Below are positions 1 through 8,700 of a DNA stretch of 64,000 nucleotides, piece by piece. The first letter of the stretch is position 1, and each line of letters begins with the position of its first letter. The stretch is from Pseudooceanicola sediminis (GTDB lineage: Bacteria > Pseudomonadota > Alphaproteobacteria > Rhodobacterales > Rhodobacteraceae). The translations under genes and the position numbers were made by a program. The notes below the pieces were generated by a model. It was given only the letters and a program-made list of their open reading frames with translations, did not search any database and had not been told where the DNA came from. Location: positions 62,001-126,000 of the forward strand of contig NZ_QWJJ01000011.1 in NCBI RefSeq assembly GCF_003575965.1. Reading direction: 5' to 3'.

Positions 1-700
1 GCGAAAAACGGTCGAAGAAGGCTGAACGTGACATCCCGACTTCGCGCGCGAGTTCGTTTGCCGTCCAGCTGCGTTCGACGTCCCCGTGCATCAACCGCAA
101 GGCAACAACCACTCGGTCATCGGCTAACCCGCGCAACAATCCCGGCTGCAGCGTGGCGCCCGAAACTGATCGTAGCGCCTCGATCAGCAGGATTTCAATG
201 AGCCGTTCCAAGATCATTGTGCGGCCAATATCGTCCCGTTCTGCCTCATCCCCAACAAGGCGCACAAGCTGGGGCAGTCGCGGTGCACCGCGGATGTGGA
301 TCAAGCGGGGCAAAAGCGTCACGAGCAAGAAGGCATCCGGTGACTCGAAGGTGAAATAGCCACCGAACTGTCGCATCTCGGCGGGGCCGCGCTGTCGCCC
401 GTGCCGAACCTCAATGCCCGCTTCGGCGATGCGGCCAGCTTCGACCCTGCGCCCCACCGTATTAAGGGTGGACATGGTGAACGCCGGGGTGGCGGGCAAA
501 AGCACAAAATCGCCTTCTTCCAGCAGGATTTCCGCTTCGCCGTCCACCGCAAGAAGGCAGCTGCCAAGCGTCATGGCGCAAAAGCCCGGATGGCCGAACG
601 CCGGGTAACGCACCGCCCATTCACCCGAGCCACTGATCCCTTTCGAAAACACCGCCCTGGGGCGCAGCAGGCGGATGATCTGTTCGAGGGGGTCAGACAT
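1..700 (-). CDS. AraC-family transcriptional regulator, 3' end cut by window edge
   Basis: The minus-strand frame opening at the ATG at 700 stays open to base 1 and gives 233 residues of a DNA-binding regulator. The N-terminal half is a cupin-like sensor of the AraC_binding_2/cupin_6 type (about residues 10-190, with the motif EEGDFVLLPATPAF). The last 35 residues begin an AraC helix-turn-helix (WTANELAREVGMSRSAFFDRF), so about 50-70 residues lie outside the window. It is divergent from the short-chain dehydrogenase at 799 with 98 bp between the starts, the usual arrangement when such a regulator controls its neighbour; that control is inferred. The inducer is unknown. Confidence 0.85.
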   Translation of the reverse strand, partial: MSDPLEQIIRLLRPRAVFSKGISGSGEWAVRYPAFGHPGFCAMTLGSCLLAVDGEAEILLEEGDFVLLPATPAFTMSTLNTVGRRVEAGRIAEAGIEVRHGRQRGPAEMRQFGGYFTFESPDAFLLVTLLPRLIHIRGAPRLPQLVRLVGDEAERDDIGRTMILERLIEILLIEALRSVSGATLQPGLLRGLADDRVVVALRLMHGDVERSWTANELAREVGMSRSAFFDRFS

Positions 701-798
701 TCTGGACGACTACAAATTAATTTTGGACTGATCATTGCATATAATCCGACACTTGTCCGGCACCTAGGGTTCATCAACGACAAACTCAGGAGACTGAT
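701..798 (+). promoter_or_regulatory. Divergent promoter region between AraC and SDR genes
   Basis: The 98-bp gap must carry the promoters of both divergent genes. A perfect TATAAT hexamer lies at 740-745, about 55 bp before the SDR start, but no good -35 box sits 16-18 bp upstream. That would fit an activator-dependent promoter. A CAGGAG ribosome-binding site precedes the SDR ATG. Confidence 0.3.
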
Positions 799-1569
799 AT
801 GAAAACCGTCCTTATTACGGGCTGCTCATCGGGTTATGGCCTGGAAACAGCGCGCCACTTCCATGCGCAGGGTTGGCGCGTGATCGCCACGATGCGCACC
901 CCGCGGAAAGGGGTGCTGCCCGACTCAGATCGTATCCGCATGCTGCCGCTGGATGTGACTGATCCGGACAGTATCAGCACCGCGATCGCGGCGGCTGGGC
1001 CGATTGATGTGCTGGTCAACAATGCTGGTATCGGGGTCGTAGGGGCCTTTGAGGCCACACCGATGTCGCATGTGCGTAAGGTGTTCGAAACCAACACGCT
1101 TGGCACGATGGCGATGGTCCAGGCAGTGATACCGCAGATGCGCGCGCGCCGATCGGGGGCAATCGTGAACGTTACCTCCAGCGTAACACTGGCCGCGATG
1201 CCGCTGGCCGCTGCCTATACGGCCAGCAAACAGGCCATAGAGGGTTTTACAGGATCGTTGGCGCATGAAATGTCAGCCTTTGGCATCCAGGTGAAACTGG
1301 TCGAGCCGGGCTATGCGCCGACAACTCGGTTTGCGCAAAACACCGACATCGACATCGCGGACCTTATCCCCGAGGCCTACGCCGCTTTCGCCGAACCTAT
1401 CTTTGCAGGCTTTGCCAAACCAACCCTGACCACAAAGGAGAGCGATGTGGCCGAAACGGTCTGGCATGCCGCGAATGACGAGACAGGCAGGCTGCGCTTC
1501 CCCGCGGGAGCTGATGCGGTCGCCTTGGCGCAAGCGCGCTACGGAACGCTCTCTTCTAAGCAAGTTTGA
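799..1569 (+). CDS. Short-chain dehydrogenase/reductase (classical SDR)
   Basis: This is a 256-residue cytoplasmic NAD(P)-dependent oxidoreductase. The Rossmann glycine motif TGCSSGYG is at residues 8-15, NNAG follows near residue 74, and the catalytic Ser and Tyr-x-x-x-Lys appear as TSSVTLAA...YTASK. The length is normal for the family, and the sequence resembles the subgroup often annotated as SDR oxidoreductases acting on small carbonyls or alcohols. The ATG is preceded by CAGGAG at a good distance. The AraC-type gene upstream and divergent is its likely regulator. The substrate cannot be assigned. Confidence 0.9.
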   Translation: MKTVLITGCSSGYGLETARHFHAQGWRVIATMRTPRKGVLPDSDRIRMLPLDVTDPDSISTAIAAAGPIDVLVNNAGIGVVGAFEATPMSHVRKVFETNTLGTMAMVQAVIPQMRARRSGAIVNVTSSVTLAAMPLAAAYTASKQAIEGFTGSLAHEMSAFGIQVKLVEPGYAPTTRFAQNTDIDIADLIPEAYAAFAEPIFAGFAKPTLTTKESDVAETVWHAANDETGRLRFPAGADAVALAQARYGTLSSKQV

Positions 1570-1725
1570 TTGAGAAACATGACCCGGGGCAGCTCATGCT
1601 CCGGGCGGTTTATTGGCTGGTCGATCTGGGCGGCGCGCGGCAGCAGCTGGCACCGCTCTAAAGCTCCGGCGGGCGACTGTTCTTTGATCATGAACTGATA
1701 GTCTGCGAGCTGATCGACCGTCAGC

Positions 1726-2324
1726 GACCCGAGTGCTGCTAGAAAAAGACTTCTCGATTACCGCAAGAACGCGAAGGACCGCTCTCGCCTCACCGAAGCT
1801 CGATGTTGCCCTGGTCCCCTCGCGCGAACTATCAGCAATCATCTTATGGACTCGGGCCACATTCCCAAGGCCGGCGTTTTCAGGAATATTCGCGTGGTTG
1901 GTCTCTTAGGTTTCCAGCGACTTGAATTCCTTTTCCGCGCCGAACGCCCCCTCGATCGAAAGCAGCAACAATTGCGGATGACCGAAGGGCGCGGTCAGGC
2001 GCAGGCGTTCACCCGATCCGTTGATCTGCCATTCGAAGCCCTGCTCCCCGCGCGGCCTGCCCTCCGATAATAGAGCGAAACGGGTGCGCCGGTTGCCAAC
2101 CTGCCGCTGACGAGAACCTGATCGGGAGCGATCACCGGACGGGCTTCACCCGTATTTGCCACCAGAGCCGTCTCAAGGCCGGTCGCCCGCTCAAACGACC
2201 GTTCTACGCGCTCCCCGAGCACGCTCCGCCGGGCCGCGCGCGTGTGTCCGACCGGAATTGTCGGCACGGACGCGCCTTGGGATATGTCGAGGAGATAGGC
2301 ATTGTTTTGCCGGGTCGGAAGCAC
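1726..2324 (-). pseudogene. Decayed Gfo/Idh/MocA-family oxidoreductase (C-terminal part)
   Basis: Minus-strand reading recovers the C-terminal half of a Gfo/Idh-type oxidoreductase of the GAL80-like group, spread over three frames. From 2324 one frame gives NAYLLD..., TIPVGHT and APDQVLVSGRLATGAPVSLYY. The frame then shifts and continues as GFEWQINGSGERLRLTAPFG. After another break near 1890 it resumes as NVARVHKMIAD and AVLRVLAVIEKSFSSSTRV. The N-terminal Rossmann domain is missing. At least two frameshifts plus 5' truncation make it non-functional. The family call rests on recalled resemblance to the family's conserved C-terminal phrases. Confidence 0.6.
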
Positions 2325-2683
2325 ACCACGCCATCACCCACCCCGTGCGACCAGCATCGTGGAGAGCACAAATCGATGCGCCCTGATCCTAGTACCACTA
2401 AATCCCTGTGCCTGGCGCACAGGCCTCATCCGCCTGTGCAGGGCAGAAAAGCACGGTGATCGCTGAATCGTCCCCCAGATTCGGCGGCGTGGCGAAAATT
2501 CGCCACGTCGGGCAAAGGTTGGTGCGCCAAAAAGAAGAATAGAGGCGCGGCGCATGACACTATCCCGCATTGCTACGTCGCGATCAGGCGCAGACGCGCA
2601 CACCATTTGCCAGGTTTCAACCGGCTGAGGCGGCGTATTGGATTATCGTGCGATTGACCGCCGGGGGCGGGAACAAAGCGCAC
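2325..2683. other. No recognisable gene (about 360 bp)
   Basis: This stretch lies between the truncated Gfo/Idh remnant and the ndvB leader. Open frames here are short and show no family resemblance. It may contain further decayed DNA from the remnant and the distal ndvB promoter. Confidence 0.4.
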
Positions 2684-2706
2684 GGACATTCGTTAATACA
2701 ATGTCC
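2684..2706. promoter_or_regulatory. Inverted repeat upstream of ndvB
   Basis: GGACATT at 2684-2690 and AATGTCC at 2700-2706 form a perfect 7-bp inverted repeat around a 9-bp AT-rich spacer, ending 32 bp before the ndvB ATG. It could be an operator or a small hairpin in the leader. No regulator in the window is obviously its partner. Confidence 0.4.
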
Positions 2707-2738
2707 TTAAGGGCCTAGCTCAAGAGAGTTTTCATCAC

Positions 2739-5700
2739 ATGCCAGCGCGTACGACCCAGGTGACACAGTCGCCTGTCCAGTTGATCCGTCAGGAATTCCA
2801 AGACGACGACGGTTTCTTTGTTGCAGGTGCGAGGCTGGCGAAGGAAAGCCCGGTCACATTGGAGGCCTTTTCAGGCTTACGCTATCCGGCCCGCATGGAA
2901 AGCGACAAGGCGGCGCTGCTGAAGAACTACCTCGCGATCGCGCAAGCCGCCCGGAACGAGGCCATCATCACGCCCGCGGCTGAATGGCTCCTCGACAATC
3001 ACCATATTGTCGAGGAGAACTTCCGCCTTTTGCGCGGTGCGTTGGTACCAAAGTATTACCGCACCCTTCCCACTATCAGAACGCGCGACGGTGACGAAAT
3101 TCCGGCCGTTCTCGCCCTTGCCTGGCGCTATGTCGGGCTATCCAATTCCGACATTACGACGCAGACGCTTACTGAGATGGTCGAGGGGTTTCAGGCCGAA
3201 CGCGCGTTGACCATCGGTGAACTCTGGGCGGTTCCGGCCATGGTACGCTTCGTGCTGCTGGAGAACCTGCGGCGCGTCTCGGACCGGGTCGCCCTGTCGC
3301 GGCGTGAGCGTTACGAGGCGAACCGGCTTGCAGATCGCATCGTTCAGGCCGGACCGCAGGATCGCACATGGGAGCGGGACCAACCGATCTCGGACACATT
3401 CGCGGCGCAATTGGTCTATCGGCTGCGCGATGGTTCTCAAGCGGCGGATCGGGGTCTAGGCTGGCTGGATGCCCGCCTAGCGGCACGGGGCACCGACTCG
3501 GCCCGCATCGTCGTCGCCGAACATGGCCGCCAGTCGGCTGCGAACGTCATCGCTGGCAATGTCATTGGCAGCCTCAAGACGATCGGCGACACGAACTGGA
3601 CCGAATGGTTCGAAACCGTCAGCAGCGTCGACAAGATCCTGCGACAGCGTGATGACTTCCCACGCCTCGACCGACCGACGCGCAATGACTACCGAAATAC
3701 GATCGAACGCATCGCGCGCCGCGCGCCCCGGACCGAGATCGAAGTCGCCGAACTGGCGGTCACAATGGCGCAGCAGGACGGCGTCGGGCATCTGCTGGTG
3801 GGCAATCAATTGCGGACGTTCGAGCAGGCCTGCCACTATCGCCCGCGTCCGGCCGAACGCATCACGCGGCTATGGGTGAAAGCGGGTTGGATCGGCATCT
3901 CTGGCCCGGCTCTGGTCATAACATTGGCAATCGCGCTGCTGCTGAGCGCGATGCTGCCCGACGACCTGCCCACCTGGGCAAAATGGCTGATGTATATCTC
4001 GGCGCTGCTCAGCGCCTCAGAGGCGGCGATGGGGTTGGTCAACCTTGTCGGCGCGCGGCTGGTGCCGCCCCACCGCCTGCCCGCCATCGACTACAAGGAT
4101 GCCATCCCTGAATCCGCACGTACCCTTGTCGTGATCCCCAGCCTGATCAGCAATTTCGATACGGTGGACGAGCTGGCAGAGATGCTTGAGCTGCACTATC
4201 TTGCCAATCCGGACGGGGCTGTCGATTTTGCCCTGCTGACCGACTGGTCAGATTCCGCAACAGAACTCTCCCCCGCGGACTCCGAGATACTGGCCCACGC
4301 CAGCAAAACGATCGAGCGACTGGCACAGAAATACCAAAGTACCGGACGCCGCTTCTACCTGCTGCATCGTGCCCGGATCTGGAACGAAACCGACGACATA
4401 TGGATGGGCTGGGAGCGCAAGCGCGGCAAACTGTCCGAGTTGAACGACCTGCTGCTGGGGCGCGCCGAGACGACCTTCATGGACACCGGTGCCCGCCCTC
4501 CCGAAGGCGTGCGCTTTGTCGTCACGCTGGACAGCGACACCCGTCTGCCGCGTGGCACAGTGGCGGCGCTGGTCGGCAAGATGATGCACCCGGTGAACCG
4601 CCCCGTGAACGACCCCGCCACCGGCCTCGTCGTCTCGGGTCATGCCATTCTGCAACCGCGCATCACCCCATCGCTGACCACAGGGGCCGAGGCGTCGGCC
4701 TTTCAGCGCATCTTTTCAGCCGGTCGCGGGATGGATCCATATGTCTTTACCGTGTCCGACCTCTACCAGGATCTGCTCGACAGTGGGTCCTTTGCCGGCA
4801 AGGGCATCTACGATGTCGCCGCCTTCGAGGCCGCGATGGCGGATCACTTTCCCGAAAACGCCGTGCTCAGCCACGACCTGCTGGAGGGGACTTTGGCGCG
4901 CGCCGCACTGACCACAGATGTGCAGATGGTCGAGGATTTCCCGATCCGTTACGATATCGACGCCGCGCGTCAGCACCGCTGGGTGCGGGGCGACTGGCAA
5001 TTGTTGCCATTCATCATGGACCTCAAGAACGGTATCGACGGGCTGGGCCGGATGAAGATGGTCGACAACCTGCGCCGCAGCCTGATGGCCCCCACCTGGA
5101 TTCTGGCCTCGGTTCTGGGTTGGCTTGTACTGCCCTCCGATATCGTGGGTCTTTGGCAACTGGGCCTGCTGGCGACGTTGTTCTTCATGCCGATCATGAA
5201 TTTTCAATCGGGACTGATGCCATCGCAAAAAGATGTCTCGGGCGCGCGTCACCTGGGAAGGGTCGCCTCGGATCTCGGTGGACATCTGCAAGAAATTGCA
5301 CTTCGAATGATATTCATGCCGCATCAGGCCGCCCTGATGATGGACGCCATTCTTCGCACTCTCTGGCGGCTTTTGGTAAGCCGGCGAAACCTGCTGGAAT
5401 GGCGCACCGCACGTCAGGTACAGGACAGTGGCGTGGCCAGCCAGCGCGCCTCGTGGCGACGCATGATCGCCTCGCCTGCCATCGCGATCGCTGCCATGGT
5501 TCTGACACTGCTGATCAACCCGGCCAACGTGCCGATCGCCAGCCTGTTTGCACTGCTATGGTTCTTTGCCCCCGCCGTCGCTCACTCCGTCTCCCGCTCG
5601 ATGGAAACCGAGGACCGGCTGGACGTCAGCCCGCAAGACGCCGCGACCCTTCGCCGGATCGCACGCACCACCTGGCGATTTTTCGAAACGTTTGTCACCC

Positions 5701-8700
5701 CGGCCTCACACCACCTGCCGCCCGACAACTATCAGGATCTGCCCGAACCCAAGCTGGCAGAGCGGACCTCGCCGACCAACATCGGGCTGTACCTGTTGTC
5801 GGTATTGACGGCGCGCGACATGGGCTGGATCGGTATCCGCACGGCTGTCGCACGTATCGGCGCGACATTGGACACGCTGGAGCGGATGGAGCGTTTCAAG
5901 GGGCACTGGTACAACTGGTACGACACCCGCGATCTGGCTGTTCTGGAGCCGCGCTATATTTCCTCGGTCGACAGCGGAAACCTTGCCGGGCATCTCATCG
6001 CGCTATCCTCGGCGCTGCGGGAATGGGCCGCGAACCCCGCCGTATTGCAGTACGGCTCACTTGAGGGGATCGGCGATACATTGGCAGTTCTCAAATACGC
6101 CCTGAACGACATGCCGAATGACCGACGCACCCTGCGCCCTCTGCGCCGACGACTGGAAAAGCTGATCGAAGGGTTCACGCAAAGTCACCGCACCTACATT
6201 GCCGAACCGCATCTGGCACCGATCCGCGCACTGAACCTTGTCGTGATCGCGGCGGACATCACCCGCCTTGCCACCGATCTGGATGCAGAGGCGGCCCGGC
6301 CCGAATCCGGCGAACTGGTCTGGTGGGCCAAGGCCTTGCAGACAAACTGCGAAGAGGTCGTTGGCGACGTCGACAGCACCCGCGAAGGCCTTGCAGCCTT
6401 TGCGCAGCGCATGTCGTCTCTTGCCGAACGCGCGCGGCGCCTGGCGTTCGAAATGGACTTCACCCTGCTCATGAATCCCGAAAAGCGGTTGCTGACCGTC
6501 GGCTATCGGCCAGAGAGCCAGGAAATGGACCGCTCGTGTTATGACCTTCTGGCATCTGAGGCGCGTCTTGCCAGCCTCTTTGCCATCGCCAAGGGCGACC
6601 TGCCCACAGAACACTGGTTGCGTCTTGGCCGCCCGGTGACGGCCATCGGGATGCAAGCAGCGCTGCTGTCCTGGTCCGGCTCGATGTTCGAATACCTGAT
6701 GCCGCCCCTGGTGATGCACGAACGCACCGGCGGCATCCTGAACGCCTCCAACGCGCTGGCTGTCAAGCGCCAGATCCGCGACGGCAAGCGCCTCGGCCTG
6801 CCATGGGGCGTGTCGGAAAGTGCGTTCAGTGCGCGTGATCGCGACATGAATTACCAATACCACGCTTTTGGCTCGCCCGACCTGGCACTGAAGCGTATTC
6901 CTCTGAACGAACATGTCGTCGCCCCCTACGCGACCCTGCTGGCGGCGCAGATTGTACCAGCCAAGGCGGTCGCGAACCTGAGGCACCTCGATACCCTTGG
7001 CGCGTTCGGTCCCTACGGCTATTTCGACGCCATTGATTTCACGGCTTCACGCATGCCTGAGGGGCAGAGCCATGTCGTGGTGCGCAATGTTATGGCGCAC
7101 CATCACGGCATGTCTATGGTCGCCATCGCCAATGCGGTGATGGACGGTATCCACCGCGAACGCTTTCACTCGGACGAGGTGATCCGCGCCGCGGAATTGC
7201 TGCTCCAGGAAAAGGCCCCCCGCGAAGTTGTCCCGCTGACCCGCGCCGACAACTTCGACCAACGCGATCCAATCGACCGCGCCGATGACCCTCGCCTTGC
7301 GATCTCGACCGACCCGGCCGCGGATCGTCGGATCGTGGCGCTGCTGTCGAATGGCCGAATGACGGCGCAACTCGCCTCGACCGGGGCCGGGCCACTGCAC
7401 TACGACGGCCTTGCCGTCACGCGTTGGCGCCCCGACCCGACACTCGACACCGGTGGCATCTTCCTGTTTCTGCGCGACGTGGCCAGCGGCCAGTGGTGGT
7501 CTGCCACCACCAGCCCGCGCCGCGCCGGGGCCGAACGGGCCCGCGCCGTCTTTTCCGATCACAAGGCCGAGTTCCACAAGACGACCGAGGGGCTGGAGAC
7601 GCTGATGGAAGTCATCGTCGCCTCTGAAGCCTCCGCCGAGGGCCGCCGCCTGACACTCAAGAACACCGGTACCGGCCCGCGCACGATCGAGGTCACCAGC
7701 TACGGCGAAATCGTGCTCGACCGCGAGGACGCCGACCTCGCGCATCCTGCATTCTCCAAGATGTTCGTGCGCACCGCCATCCGCGACGGCGGGCGCACCA
7801 TCACCGCATTTCGCAATCCCCGTGCGCCGGGCCAGCGCGTTCTGCACATGGCCCACCTGATCGCGGGGACCGCCGATCGACGCCCGGCCGAGGCCGAGAC
7901 CGACCGGCGTGCTTTCATCGGGCGGGGCCGTGACCTCGGCACCGCCACCGCCTTCGACAAGGGAGAACGGCTCTCTGGCTCCGAAGGCTTCACACTGGAC
8001 CCGATCTTTGCGATCCGCCATCGCGTGACGATCCCGGCGGGCAAGGAAGTCTCGGTCACCTTCTGGACGCTCGTCGCCGACGACCCCGAACAGATGGAAC
8101 AAAGCATCCGCCATTTCCGTCATGACGCCGCATTCGATCACGAAGCCCGCATGGCCTGGACGATGAGTCAGGTTCAGCTGCGCCATGCCGGTGTCGCGCT
8201 TGAGGAGGCGGCGCTGTTTCGCAATGTCGCTGCCGCGCTGATCTGGCCGGATGCCCGACTTGCGGTGCAGGATGAAAGCCTGCGGGCTGCACTCGGCCCG
8301 CAAAATGCGCTTTGGCCGATGGGGATTTCAGGCGACAGGCCAATTCTGCTGCTGCGCACGGATGACGAGGCCGACCTGCCGATCGTGCGCACCGCCGTGC
8401 GCATGGCCGACTACTTCCGCCTGCACGGGCTCCAGGCCGATCTGGTCATCCTGAACGAACGCCAGTCATCCTATGTTCAGGACCTGCAAACCTCGATCCA
8501 GACGATCTGCGATCTGGCCGCGCGTGCCGGGCATGTAGATGCCGAACACCGCTCGGTCTTTGCAGTGCGCCGCGACCAGATGTCGGAGGAGAGTTTTCAC
8601 ACCCTGCTGGCCGCCGCGCGCATCGTGCTTCACACCCGCAATGGACGGATCAGCGAACAGCTGGCCAGGATCGAACGCGCCCACCCCGAAGCTGACGGCC

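Noticed and set aside
4400-6064. 554-residue plus-strand frame inside ndvB
   Set aside because: It is an out-of-frame shadow of ndvB; its sequence is Arg/Pro-rich with no domain.
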